From assembly GCA_020736575.1 (NCBI GenBank), contig JAGPYM010000045.1:62001-126000 (forward strand): a DNA stretch of 64,000 nt, read 5' to 3'. Positions 8,376-19,089 of this stretch are shown here, in pieces. The DNA comes from Thelonectria olida. Taxonomy: Eukaryota > Ascomycota > Sordariomycetes > Hypocreales > Nectriaceae. How positions within the stretch are numbered: position 1 is the first letter of the stretch; each line of letters starts with the position of its first letter. The notes beneath the pieces were generated by a model. It had not been told where the DNA came from. It ran no database searches and was given only the letters and a program-made list of their open reading frames with translations. The translations under genes and the position numbers were made by a program.

Positions 8376-9886
8376 TTAGTCAACTTCTTGAAATTTTTTA
8401 GGAGGGTGACGGGTGCGGTGCGGTCGGTTTGAGGAATCCAATGGCAACGCGGTGATTGAACCGATGGTGGATGTATCTAGACGAGCTGTCGGTGGTGATG
8501 GTCGGATGGAAGGGGTGGTTGTCGTGGTGTTCGCTTGCAGCCCATCAAGGTCGTCCTGGGAAACAGCCGAGGCAGTGCGCGGTTTGGGGGAGCCATATCT
8601 ATCCAAGGGATGTATGCTGCTCGGGGCAGCCTGTGATAATCGTGGTTTCTTTGTAGGGGTGTGGTCGGCTTCAACGTTTTCTAGCCTTGTCGGTGGCGTA
8701 CTCGGCGGGCCTGAAGCACAAGAGGGAGCAGAGGGTGGAGCAGATGGACGGGCAATAGGTTGATGTGATATACGCTTCGGTAGAGATGTGAACATGGCCT
8801 TGGCTTCGTCTAAGGGAAGAGGGCCAGAAGAAGGGCGCTTTGAGGGTGTATTTAGCGATGGTGTTGATGAGGCTGATGCAGCTATTGCCTTGTCAAGGAA
8901 AGTCCAAGTGTCCGGGACGACGATGAAGACGTAGTCGTGCTCCAGGTCTGGCGGGTGGACCATGATGCGGTGGTCAAGCAAGCCGGCGACCTTTCCTGTG
9001 CAGGTGAACATAGTATTAGCCTGGAATTGGGTGTCTTGCCTGTCGGTCATTTTCTTGCACAAGGATGCCCAAGGGTTCGCATGGATTGGGAATATGACGA
9101 AGACTTGGAAGGGGTGAAAGCCCTTGTATGGGGTTTTATCTGGATTTCCTGGCGTAATAAAGGTGGATAGGTGTACGAAGCCGCAGCATTTCAGCTGGAT
9201 TTCGCCCAGGGTATGTATGGATTCTTTCTGCAGCAGGGCACGACCGCAACCAATGATCGGGCCGGTGAAGCTGACAACGGGTGATATGACGGGAAAGCAA
9301 TTGATTGTGGTAAAATTTCGGGGTGTTATTCTCAAATGTAGGTCAGATAGGGTTGTGTTGGATAGTGGGCGTAATGCACGTACGGCTGATAGCTTTGGTC
9401 GCGAACGATCAGAGCCGGAATGGTATATTCTAGGAGACCGTCCTCTTCAGACTCGAGGCCATCGGCTTGCTTGATCTCCCAGGTCAAGGAATAAGGATGG
9501 ACTCGACCGTTCATAAAGAACCACGCATCGGTCCAGTCAGATGGATCAATTTGTTGGTTATAGATGGATAAATTAAGACTGAAGAAGATGCATGTAGAGG
9601 AGTTACTAGGGTCGGCTCGAAGGGTCGCGTACTCTGTGGCCATTATCCATGGCGGAGGGGGAAGGAGGACTCTGGCAATGGTCTCTGCGTTGAGGCCTTT
9701 GATGCGATGCTGGTCGGGACAGGCAAATCTTGAGGGGCAGTCGGGCTGGATAAAGAACATCATGGACATGTCGCCGCCAGCGTTCTTCTGGCTTTCGAAC
9801 GGTTTGCGAGGATGCAGCGGGCCATCGTTTGTAAAAAGGGAAGCAGACATCTTGTAGGCTAGTAGGGTGATGGTATATGGCCGCAT
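8376..9886 (-). pseudogene. unknown accessory gene of the Helitron-like element (two overlapping frames)
   Basis: Two minus-strand frames follow each other: 9886-9332 (184 codons) and 9335-8376 (319 codons without an ATG at its start). A single one-base shift near 9340 would join them into a protein of about 500 residues. The first part is a globular-looking domain rich in Trp, Tyr and Pro (DWTDAWFFMNGRVHPYSLTW). The last third is a Pro/Ser-rich tail ending in RHPPKKFQEVD. I do not recognise the family. It is divergent to the helicase gene, separated by about 660 bp, and lies wholly within the element, so an accessory or regulatory role is possible. It could alternatively be an intact gene with an unnoticed intron. 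Confidence 0.5.
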
Positions 9887-10547
9887 CTACGCCGTCACCT
9901 GTTGTGTGTGGTGTGCGCTTGTCTGTCGGAGGCGAAGTTGTTTGGAAAGTCGCAGGGTTCAGGTCGAGACGGGACTTAAGTACATGTGGTTGAGTGAGCT
10001 GTCCATCAGTTGCCGGCCCCCTTTCAGTAGGAAGTTGGGTAGCTCTGTGATGGAGGTAGTTGCCCACCCGTAACATCAGGGCTTTGGGAGATGAGTTGCA
10101 GAGGTGCAGCTACGGTGAGAGGGCATGCATCGACAGTTCAGCGAGAGTTCATGCAGTGTGATGTTGGGATGAGCTCATAAAGCATCAGCCAGTTAGTGCC
10201 ACCAGTAAGAGGAAAGTGGTTACGAGAGAATTGGGGGAATACGAATTGTAAGTGCGAGATGGACAGGGTTATCCCTACTTATTTGATTTAGGAATTAAGG
10301 GCTAGATAGTTGAGTGTGGGAATGGTTGCATTAGAGTCTTAAGGTGGGATGGATTTAGAAAAGCTGTATGGTTGGAAGGAGAGAGAAGTGTAGGATGCTA
10401 GAGGAGCGGGGTAAGGAACGTAGCTGCCGGGTGAGATGCTGTAAATTTGAGGAAAGGAGAGGGAAAAGTTGTCAAGGAGGCTTTGGCGTTAAGTGGGTTG
10501 GTGTTGAGTAGACTGTTATAAAAGCAAAGAGGGCCAGATCCGAGGTT
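9887..10547. other. shared upstream region of the accessory gene and helicase
   Basis: No gene is supported. The helicase frame has an in-frame TAG (GAG TAG ACT) about 35 bases before its ATG, so the protein is not longer upstream unless that stop arose by mutation. This is where a Rep domain would be expected in a full Helitron protein; none is visible. Confidence 0.5.
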
Positions 10548-12320
10548 ATGTATGGTACGGGAAGCATCTCTACTCTGTCAAACAGAGGTTCAATGGATGG
10601 CAATGGCGAGGAAAACCAGGCCGTGCCTGAGCAGCTCCATTACTCGGACGTGCGCAGTCAGCAGGACGCGGTGGTTGCGGGTTCGGGTGTCCACGCCTCA
10701 GCTGATGGAATCGAGGCATTGCAGAATGAAGTCATCCAGGGCAGGACAAGGAGGACTTCAAATCCTACGGATGGCATAGGGAGTTGCGAGTTCATCGGCG
10801 GGGAAGGCGGCACTGGAAAGTCGCGGGTCATCGCGGTACTGGTCGAACTTTTTGCCAGCAAGGGGATATCGAACCGATTGCTGGTAACGGCAACGTCAGG
10901 GACTGCAGCTGCACGGATCAATGGCATCACCATCCACTCAGCGTGCAACGTCTCGAAGAACGCATCGCACTTGAGCTCCTATAAGGACGTCGACGGGACT
11001 AGGCCTTCCGACGCGGCGGGGCACTTCATCAACGGCCAGTCGCGGATGGAGTGGCAGGAGAAGTACCTGCTGATTATCGACGAGGTCAGCATGCTCGGGG
11101 CGCGGACACTACATGCAGTCAACGAGCAACTTTGCAGGCTTCGGGGTTCCGCGCGAGACTTTGGAGGAATTCCCATCGTCCTCTTCTGCGGCGATTTCCA
11201 TCAGTTCCGACCCGTACAAGAGAGATCCATCGTCCTTCCTAGCACAGCTATTTCGTGGGACCAAGAACATTCGTTCGGAGCAGAACAGAGGCATCAGCAT
11301 GACAAGGCGCACGCCCTGTGGAAGAAGTTCACCACAGTTGTCATGTTGAATGAACAAGTCCGTGCCGCAGGAGACCCGCAGTTGCAGAGGTTGCTGAAGC
11401 GAATCCGACTGGGTATACAAGACCAGTCGGATGTAGAGCTCCTCAATACCTTGTGCTACCAGGAGGGCAGGCGGATCCCGTGGGAGTCGGGCATCACAGT
11501 GGTGACACCCTTGAACAGGAACCGTTGGAACCTGAACATGGAGGCCACGCTGTCTTTCCAGAAGCAGCAGAAGGCGCCGCTGCGCATCTTCATATCTGAA
11601 CAAAAGTGGAAAAACGGCCAGCCGACAGAAGAGGAGGCTATTATGATCTTCAACCACGGGGATGACAGCACCATACCGGTGCCGGCCATCTTCATGTTCA
11701 TCCCCGGGATGGCCATCGTCGTAAACCACAACACCCACCAAGGGCTGAAGCTGGTCAATGGTGCCAGCTACACAGCATTGGATGTCATTATCGACGAGGC
11801 GCACCCGGGTTATCGCATCAACGGCGACACTATACTGCACTTCGGTCCGCCAGCTGCAATCTTGCTGGCGGCGGAGACGACGAGTGGTTTCCATTTTGTC
11901 GGCATGCCGCCCGGCACTGTGCTCTTGACGCCTATGAGCATCAAAATAGAGTGTCAAAGGAAGCGTCCATGGCAACAGAGCGACGTTACTCGAAGAGGGC
12001 TGCCTTGCGCACCCGCGTTCGCATGCACGGATTACAAAGTGCAAAGCAGGACGTTGGATCGCGTAGGCTTGGAGTTGCGTGGGACAAGGACCATGAAGAT
12101 TGACGGCGGTGAGTCGGTTCCTTCCCAGTGTGATCCGTACAGCTTGTATGTGCAATTATCCCGTTGCCCATCACTACATGGCATCGTTCTCCTGTCGAAG
12201 GCACGAGAAAGGGACTTCATCGGAAATAAGGTGCCTGACGATATGACCGCAGCGGAGGCGAGGTTGGAATTGCTAAGCGATGCGACTATTAGAGAAGCTC
12301 TGAGCTGGCTGAATGGATGA
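10548..12320 (+). CDS. PIF1-family (Helitron-type) DNA helicase
   Basis: A 590-residue superfamily 1B helicase predicted to unwind DNA 5'-3'. Motifs are in order: Walker A GGEGGTGKS (about 84-92), TATSGTAAARI (Ia, about 114-124), Walker B LLIIDEVSML (173-183), GDFHQFRPV (215-223), VVTPLNRNRWNLN, VNGASYTALDV and the final YVQLSRCPSLHGIVLL. This matches the PIF1-like helicase half of fungal Helitron proteins. It is shorter than a complete Rep-helicase protein because the first 80 residues carry no recognisable domain. The frame is open with no damage, in contrast to its neighbours in the element, which suggests recent selection or activity. Confidence 0.88.
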   Translation: MYGTGSISTLSNRGSMDGNGEENQAVPEQLHYSDVRSQQDAVVAGSGVHASADGIEALQNEVIQGRTRRTSNPTDGIGSCEFIGGEGGTGKSRVIAVLVELFASKGISNRLLVTATSGTAAARINGITIHSACNVSKNASHLSSYKDVDGTRPSDAAGHFINGQSRMEWQEKYLLIIDEVSMLGARTLHAVNEQLCRLRGSARDFGGIPIVLFCGDFHQFRPVQERSIVLPSTAISWDQEHSFGAEQRHQHDKAHALWKKFTTVVMLNEQVRAAGDPQLQRLLKRIRLGIQDQSDVELLNTLCYQEGRRIPWESGITVVTPLNRNRWNLNMEATLSFQKQQKAPLRIFISEQKWKNGQPTEEEAIMIFNHGDDSTIPVPAIFMFIPGMAIVVNHNTHQGLKLVNGASYTALDVIIDEAHPGYRINGDTILHFGPPAAILLAAETTSGFHFVGMPPGTVLLTPMSIKIECQRKRPWQQSDVTRRGLPCAPAFACTDYKVQSRTLDRVGLELRGTRTMKIDGGESVPSQCDPYSLYVQLSRCPSLHGIVLLSKARERDFIGNKVPDDMTAAEARLELLSDATIREALSWLNG

Positions 12321-12581
12321 AAAAAGGAGGGCATGGAGAATATATATGTAGTCGGGAACGGGCCAATAGGGACTCCCGAGGCGCCAATAAAATGGACAAT
12401 AATATAAAAAAAAGGCAAATGGAACGAAACCTGGTATAGGGGCAAGCTTGGAAAGACGGGACGTGAAGAGACGACGTGAAGACATCACGAGGAAAATCAC
12501 GTGAAAACACGAAAGGAACACGACGGCACGTGATTTAGAGTGGCAGGGAAATTCGGGTGGGGCATAAGACCTTTCGTCACT

Positions 12582-12596
12582 TTCGTTCCTCAAGGC
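12582..12596 (-). repeat. right inverted repeat of the Helitron-like element
   Basis: TTCGTTCCTCAAGGC is the reverse complement of 7184-7198 and lies one base inside the right boundary of the element. Confidence 0.7.
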
Positions 12597-12597
12597 A

Positions 12598-12623
12598 TAG
12601 GAAGCTAATTATGCCCCAAACTG
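12598..12623. mobile_element. MITE copy X, right terminal inverted repeat
   Basis: TAGGAAGCTAATTATGCCCC followed by AAACTG, then TA, matches the terminal repeat of the complete MITE at 26042-26490 in both its left (inverted) and right ends. It is the missing terminus of the copy that starts at 6772. Confidence 0.65.
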
Positions 12624-12626
12624 TAT

Positions 12627-13070
12627 CCATAACCCAATTCTGAATAGTCTTTATCTTCGTGTTAAATCTTTCGTGCCGCTTGCTGAGATGCTCGTAGTTG
12701 GTCCATAAAGCATTGTACATTCGCAGACCCTTCTCTGTAAGCTCGGCGACCTCTTGGGCTTGAATAGCGATATCATCTCCTTCGTAGAAGGTTGGCTCTT
12801 CGTCCTCCTGCCTAACTGTGATCGTTTCGGTGATCTGGGTTGAGGTCGACGGGGTATCCGCGGTCGTTGCGCGAGTGTTCGCCGAGTGTTTCTTGCGGAG
12901 GCTCTAATATTTGGGGGAACTGGTTCCTTTGATATCAGCGCCGGCTTGTTATTCTTCGTAGGGTCGAGATATTCCCAGAGGTCTTCGTTCATTGCTTTCG
13001 TCTTTAGCGTTTTGAACCAAGTGATCCAACCCTCTCCTGTAGCTAGTCGAGTAGTCGAATTGGCTGCCAT
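12627..13070 (-). pseudogene. copia-2 Gag, N-terminal part
   Basis: From the Met at 13070 the frame reads a copia Gag start (TGEGWITWFKTLKTKAMN, then LWEYLDPTKN). After a frameshift near 12860 the homologous reading continues as EEPTFYEGDDIAIQAQEVAE and KTIQNWVMDTV, up to the MITE boundary at 12624. It continues conceptually into the piece at 6770, so the two are one split gene on the same strand. Confidence 0.75.
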
Positions 13071-13149
13071 TTTTTCTCGGCGAGGGCTTGTAGAGTGCTC
13101 GCTTGCAATCCGTCCTGGAGTAGCTATTCAAACCGATAGATGGAATAGC

Positions 13150-13356
13150 GTATGAGACTCTTAATTGTCGGAAAGCTAGCATGGCACTTTTATGGTCTTG
13201 ATCTGTGTGTATTCTCTCTGTAGGAGGTGTCCTCCGTGATCGATCGAGTGTTCATCTCCCCCTAAACGCATCAGGCCATCCCCAGGCCCTGACGCGGCCC
13301 CTGGCGTCACCATGTGACCACCCTATCCAATGCTCTGTACATGATCCAATCTAACA
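13150..13356 (-). repeat. probable 5' LTR of copia-2
   Basis: Right of the gag start, the minus strand has a candidate LTR start TGTTAGATTGGATCATG at 13356, the typical TG opening of a copia LTR at the correct distance upstream of gag. The inner end (about 13150-13170) is not certain, and no second copy is in the window for comparison. Confidence 0.45.
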
Positions 13357-13508
13357 GAACAATACACAATTCACCCCCAATATCTGACAGATTGGGTGCG
13401 CAGATACTCCGCTGTACAGTTGCTGAGTGTTAGTGTTCGAGGAGGCATAGATTTTTAGATAACGCACTTCGAGCTGGCGTTACGATGTAGCTATTGTCAT
13501 ATCGATAA

Positions 13509-13712
13509 TAGACTTCTACTTCGAATGTCCTAGGTTAGGGTTTGGCCGAGATCGTCGGATAGACTTTTGCCTCGAGTATCCTAAGGCGAGGTCTATTCGA
13601 TGCCCTCGGATAGACCTTTGTGTCGAGTACCCGGGCCCAGGGTCTGGCCGATATTGTCGGATAGACCTGGGCTTAGGATATCCTAAGGCAGTGTCTGTTC
13701 GAGACTTTCGGC
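13509..13712. repeat. 51-bp tandem repeat, four diverged copies
   Basis: Units start at 13509, 13560, 13611 and 13662, each exactly 51 bp and beginning TAGACTT or TAGACCT. Most keep TCGAGTA..CC in the middle and GTCGGA or CTCGGA at the end. Length is constant although sequence has diverged. Confidence 0.8.
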
Positions 13713-15369
13713 TAGCCGCTTTCTATTTTTAAAGATATATTCCAAGGCCACTGGGAGACCGAAGGATCAGAAAGTGGTCCCGATGTTCCCCGGATTGTTT
13801 GGGGTGGGGTGGTGGAGCAGAATAAGGTCCTTAAACTGGGTTCCCGCAAACGAATTTTTGGGCCGCAGCAACTGCTCAGGGCTTCAAACTCTTGTGCGCA
13901 AGGAAAGTAGAAAGGGAGCAAAATATTTCTAAATTTTACAGTACATCACAAAGGTGCATTTGAAGCTCCCTACCAGGCCCCAGCCTGTAACAACGACGAA
14001 GACGATGAGGAGGAGCTTTCTCTAGTAACCGCTGCCGCTCAAGATAACAACCTAGATGACACGTAAATTGACGTAATTCCTCGTTGTAAGATATCGCCGC
14101 TAATTAAGCTCGGCACCCCGTGCCCGCTTACAGAGTCATAGTCAGAGATACTCTTACTCCCGCCGTTACCGCCGCCCGAGCAAAGCAGCAAGTGGAGGGA
14201 AATTGAGGCTATGTTAAGGCCGCGGAGGGTACAAAGCGCCAGTCAAGCAGGCCCTGCTGTTTAAGGTCGCATAGAAAATACACCTTGAGATGACCAATGC
14301 CACAGACCGAGCTGGGTGAAGGGACGGTCTTCTGCGAGCTTGTAACGATCTGGTCAATTCCCAACGGATAAGACTAGACTGTTCTAGGTTTATGTTGGCA
14401 GAGAGGTCAGGGCGTTAACGGTTTCTGAGCAATAACAAGGGGTGTTACGTCTGGTAATGTGCTCAAAGGGTATTGAGTGTAACCAAGTTGTATTGAAAGC
14501 TGAAGTAGCTGTGTCTATCTTAATGTGCTAAATGAATGTGCTTATATACTGGCTACTTCTGTGAGTCGATCGTGGTCGACTCGAGTCGAACCGACTTGGT
14601 TCGACTTGCATAGTCGAGTTGAGTCGAACCGACCTGGTTCGACATGCATATGGTGCGTCACGCCCATAGGGTAGACTTTGTGGGTCCACTGGGTTCTGCC
14701 GTGGTTGACCGCCTGGTCCCCCACGGGGTCATGGCATGGGCCGTGACAGAGCTCTCGGAGGGCCAGAAACGCGATTTCTACCCTTTTCTTTAAAGTTCTT
14801 ATTTTAATAAAGGAGGCGCTATTCATTTTAAGCCTCATTTTGTAATTCAAAGCTATATAGACGCTGTTATGAATCAATTGTTGAAAAAATGCTGCTTTTC
14901 GCACCAAAAATTGGGCTATTTTGGTGTCCACAAATTTTGGCCCCGACTAATTAAGTGGGAAAAGCGAAGCCCCTCTTTGTTGGGCTCCACAGGGCCGACA
15001 AACGGGTAGTCAATTCAGATCAGTGGTTTGTATGTTAGTGTGTGGAGGTGATTTGTGTGGAGGTGATTTGTGTGATGCGTAAAGCTGACGCCTTCGCCCG
15101 TTAGGGTTCTGTCAGCGTTCCGTCGGGTTGCAGTTACGGGCGCTGTTGCTGGCGACGGTCGACATTCGGCATTGGCAGCGCCGCCTCACCTGCGGTTGGA
15201 TCGGCTCTGGCTCCGTTCGAGACCTTTTCCAATGAGGTCAAATTCATTAGTTTCGCAATTGCTGCTCATACTTGGGGCTGCTCAGGAATTTTGGCACCGA
15301 GTCCTGTTTTGTGTTAGCGTCTGGTCGGAGATCCCGAGAACGGGCATTTGGGGGCTTAGGGGCGGGGTG
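13713..15369. other. gene-poor stretch with degraded repeats
   Basis: No gene is supported. Around 14571-14648 a short tandem duplication occurs (GAGTCGAACCGACTTGGTTC and GAGTCGAACCGACCTGGTTC, 53 bp apart). GTGTGGAGGTGATTT is doubled at 15040-15070. An acidic reading around 13950-14050 (NDEDDEEELS) followed by stops may be a remnant coding piece. Confidence 0.4.
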
Positions 15370-17556
15370 TTAAGCCAAACTTACACTAGCCATCAGCTTG
15401 AGCACGGCAATTTGGGCGTTTTCAAACAGAGGCGTCACTTCTTGAAGAGTGTCGATCATGGCAACGCCCTGGCCGACAGCCTTGGTCATCCGGGTGGTAA
15501 GCTTATTCCGTAGCTGGTGATCAATGTTGAGCTCGCAAGGCGAGCCGGGAGCAAGGTAGGCATTGTAGATGCCATACGCCTGAGCCATGATCTCCTTGAT
15601 GCCGTCCATCGCGTTCAAGGTGCGCGCCTTCTGGGCAGCGCGCGTGGCCGCCTTATATCTCCGTACAAACTCATCTACATCTTGGTAGAAAGACAGATTC
15701 TCCTCGCAATGCGTATCCCGGAGTTGCTCACGGAAGAGAAGTCGCACGGCAGGATCGTTCATGATCCTGTGGAGTCGCTGCGTGCTAGAATCCCCGGTGA
15801 TGCCGTTCCGCTGGGAAGCAGCACCACCCTCGCTCTCCGACGCCCGTCCTCGTGGTCCTGAGCCATTGATAAGGTCCCTGCCTCGCTGCATCAATTGGTA
15901 GATGGCATACTTGGTGGGCTGGAAGATATTGCATCCGGGGTTCTGGGACATGTAGGTCCAGTCCTGGGCGACGGGCTCTACCAGTTCATACTCGATGAAA
16001 AGAGTAGCAACCTCAACGGTTTCGCGCTTGTCCATAATGGTGGAATAGTCCATCAACCAGTCCGTTGTGGCCTCGCCGGTCAAAGTATCGTAGCAGGTCT
16101 TTCCGTTGACCTTGCGCTCAGCAGCCATCTTTACACCACTGAGACCATCCCGGTAGTCATGCAACGAGTCTGAATCAGCCGGTTTCACACTCGACTTGAC
16201 GTTACTACCATCGGCACCGACGAACCGGCGGAAGACAACCTCCATGCTGCCTTGGTCATGGACAAGCTTATCAGTTTGCGAGTCTCGTTCGAGGTGGACA
16301 AGCTGGATGACTCCAAGGTTAGCAAGTTCCGACACCTGCTTCTGGTGAATGCCATTTCTCGCGCAGAAATAGTCCAACACGGTAATTCCCTTGGGTGTTA
16401 GTTGCCAGACGGATCCCTTAATAGTATACACCTGCTGGTACTTACCATCAGCCGATTCAATTAACCGGGCATCGACGAAGCGCTGGCACGTGGAGCGAGC
16501 CACATCCTTGGTCATTGAGAACGTGGTAGTAGTTGTGGTGGTGACAATGCGGGAAGAATCCGTAGGGTCGCGCATGTGGTTGGATTGGGAGAATTTGAGA
16601 GACCTCAGGTTGTTGATGGCATCTTCGGACAGGAAAGTATACTCGACCTTGGTCAACCGGACGCGGTGGGCCGAGAGCGGAAGCAGACTGACGACAAGAG
16701 TGGAGAAGAGATCCTTCAAGTCCTATTATGTGACCAAGTCAGCTAATGGCCAATGTTATAGCGAGGAACGAGGCTTCGGGAAGCAGAGTAGCAGTGGCGG
16801 CCATCGCACGTGGCTCGCCGCAGGCCGGGCACCGCCCACGAGAAGAAACGGTCAGATAGGCGTGTCGATAGGTAAAGAGCCATGGTACATACCTTAGTGA
16901 ACAGGCGGTCATAGTCCGTCATGCGCAGCAAGCGCGACGATGTCTGGTGCATCTTGCTTGCGGAGGGAGATTTGACGGGAGAAGGTTGTTCAGATCGTGT
17001 AAAGTTGGGAGGGCGGATGGTTCGCCGGCACTGCCTGAGAAACGAGCTTGGCGTCTAGGTTAGGACTAGACAGGAGAGACTGGCTCGATGTACTCCTTAA
17101 GCGGTGGTATTTGTCCGGGCTCGAGGGCTCCGACGAGGGCGAGGAGCTGGCGAGCAGCGAAGGTCCCGAGAGGGCACCGTTGGGCTGCCGAAGTCGAATA
17201 GCAGTAGACTCCGGGATGGCAGCGATGGCGTTTTGGGTACGATCAAGGGCGGCCGCGGCCAAAGCGAGAATGCCGCTCGACGGAAGCTGGTTGAATCTTG
17301 AGACGGAGACGGTATGACGGTGACCATGAGAATATGTGGTAAGGTGGGCGGGAGCGGGCGGCGCCACGGCGACGCTTGAAGGAATAACTGTCGACTGTTC
17401 CGAGAATGAGGAGCGGGGGAATAGCGGAGGTTTGTTGGTCGAGGGTATCAGAGGCCTGGTGAACAGGTGGCCGTGAAGAAATGCGACAGAGTGGCCATCT
17501 AACGGGAACGAGGAAGGATTGGGAGGAAAGGTTTGTGCTGGCGACGGCAACGGCAT
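15370..17556 (-). pseudogene. flbA: flbA-type RGS regulator, frameshifted and 3'-truncated
   Basis: FlbA is the GTPase-activating regulator of the G-alpha FadA that switches Aspergillus-type fungi from growth to conidiation. Visible in order from 17556 are the Ser-rich N-terminus (SSGILALAAAALDRTQNAI, LRSTSSQSLLSSPNLD) and, after a frameshift near 16995, SPSASKMHQTSSRLLRM. A GT-AG intron follows at 16723-16892, then DEP-domain sequence (STCQRFVDARLIES) with a second DEP near WLMDYSTIM. The RGS domain ends the gene (LFREQLRDTHCEENLSFYQD, APGSPCELNIDHQLRNKL). It stops at KLMAS, where a donor-like GTAAGT follows; the last exon seen in the family is absent. The DEP-RGS frame is otherwise open. 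It is probably a duplicate of a functional flbA elsewhere. Confidence 0.85.
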
Positions 17557-18464
17557 TGTTCAAATAAGGAGATGAACGAGCGAGTGCTAGTGCAAGTGGG
17601 ACGCAATGTCACGATCAATATAAGCATCATCTACTACCTGCACTGGTGGAGTGAGCATTCCCTTTTGCATGGTCAGTTTGGTAATGCGACACGCAACGCA
17701 CAAGAGTGACAGAGGGGAGGATGGGATAGGATAGGATGGCACAGGGCCAGAATAGTCAGGGTACAGAGACGTAGACAAGGCCGGCCTGAAGATAGGCGCA
17801 CTTGAGGGATGTTCAAGAGACTGTGGTCTTGGCCGTATCGTAGCTTTGTCACCTCTTTGCGTCTCAGTTCCCAGTGGCCAATCATCGGGTCCGGTTGCAC
17901 TCCGAGCAGGTGGACCAATCAGTCATAGGACCAGCACATACTGCTTGCTATTGCCGCTAATGCAGCTCAATTCAACAGGAGACGCAAGCCATACGGACAA
18001 TGGGTTAGAGGCATCGAATGATCAAACGAACGCTTGGAGCCCACCCGGGTTGGGGGGGTGGGCAGAAGATCTGCAATAATTCAGCACAGCAAGAGGAGCT
18101 AGTCTAAGGGTTTGAGAGACTGGAGATGGCGCAAGGCAGTGGCAAATGTATTGCAGGTAGACGAATTCTTTGTTCACTCTAGGTAGTAAGAGTGTTGAGG
18201 GGCGACTGATACACTGGCGCCTGGGCACGGTTTCTGACTTAGCGAAGAAATAGTACATAAGATAACAACACGACGTTTGATGGAAATTTTAGAGGGCTGT
18301 TACTGGAGTGATTGGAAAAAAAGTCCAGATTAACTATCGCTGTTGCCTAACTGTGAAATAGCACGACGGAGCACATGATCGCCTGCGCGGAGTCAGTTTT
18401 AAACCTTATCCTGACGGTATAAGGAGCATGAAGACAGGTTACTTTAAAAACTTCACAGCCATCT
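17557..18464. other. upstream region of the flbA copy, no gene seen
   Basis: No coding sequence is supported. The stretch beside the start codon may be the original flbA promoter carried in the duplication. Confidence 0.4.
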
Positions 18465-18914
18465 TTGAATTGTAATACATTCTCGAGCTTGTCCTTTTTC
18501 CCTAATGCTAATCGGGTTTCTCTAATAGGTGACTTGACAGACAGCAACGGCTCGTGCTCCGACGGCTCATTATCAAAAGACTGCTCCTATCAGAATTATG
18601 AAGGAGAAATCAGCCTCTCCGACCCCTTTGCCACCGACCTCTGGCACTTCGGTGCACCATCGAGCGTCACATGTGTCGAGGAAAGAATGACGGATACCGC
18701 AAGCGAAGGTCAATTCCAATTGAGCTGTGGTCTCGGTTTAGGGGATACAGAGAAATACCACGCACAGTCTTCACCTCCCACAAGAGACGAGGACCAAGTA
18801 CGTGTTCCCCACGATCAGCGCACGCCTGTCTGTCGCCCCGATTTTAAGCTCCGCACCGCTTCCCACAAACCAAAGACGAGGAAGAGGTACATGGGGCATC
18901 GCCGGTGCCAGTAA
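18465..18914 (+). CDS. hypothetical protein (149 residues)
   Basis: An open frame with Asp/Ser-rich composition (DLTDSNGSCSDGSLS) and a basic C-terminus (KPKTRKRYMGHRRC). An acceptor-like TCTAATAG at about 18522-18530 could mark an exon start inside it. No family is recognised and it may be spurious. Confidence 0.25.
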   Translation: MNCNTFSSLSFFPNANRVSLIGDLTDSNGSCSDGSLSKDCSYQNYEGEISLSDPFATDLWHFGAPSSVTCVEERMTDTASEGQFQLSCGLGLGDTEKYHAQSSPPTRDEDQVRVPHDQRTPVCRPDFKLRTASHKPKTRKRYMGHRRCQ

Positions 18915-19089
18915 AAGTTCTCAAAGCACGAGAGAGCCACAACTCGGTTGAGAAACGGTATCGGAACCGACTAAAATTACATTTCGGGGCTCTGATTTCT
19001 GTCTTGCTAAAAGGCAAAGATACCTCTTTATATATCTATGCTGCCTGGCCAGGCATGGCTATGTAGCCCGGGCTAACTAAACACCTATG

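Larger units (their letters stand above)
7147..12597. mobile_element. Helitron2/Helentron-like element carrying a PIF1-type helicase, MYND gene and accessory gene
   Basis: Flanks 6772-7146 and 12598-12623 join into an uninterrupted MITE when compared with 26461-26483, which places both ends of this 5451-bp insertion. The insertion lies between A and T, with no larger duplication needed. Near the left end is a perfect 8-bp stem hairpin (7155-7174). A 15-bp sequence, GCCTTGAGGAACGAA, lies just inside the left end (7184-7198) and inverted at the right end (12582-12596). The element contains a MYND-finger gene, a two-frame unknown gene and a PIF1-like helicase. Asymmetric inverted repeats plus a terminal hairpin and a PIF1 helicase fit the Helitron2/Helentron group. 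No Rep nuclease motif was recognised, and the termini are not the canonical TC...CTRR. Confidence 0.65.

Noticed and set aside
11109..12155. 348-codon minus-strand open frame
   Set aside because: It is antisense to the PIF1-like helicase, which has all motifs.
7147..12597. Canonical Helitron ends (5' TC, 3' CTRR)
   Set aside because: Neither terminus fits; the ends instead show asymmetric inverted repeats and a hairpin, so only a Helitron2/Helentron-like call is made.
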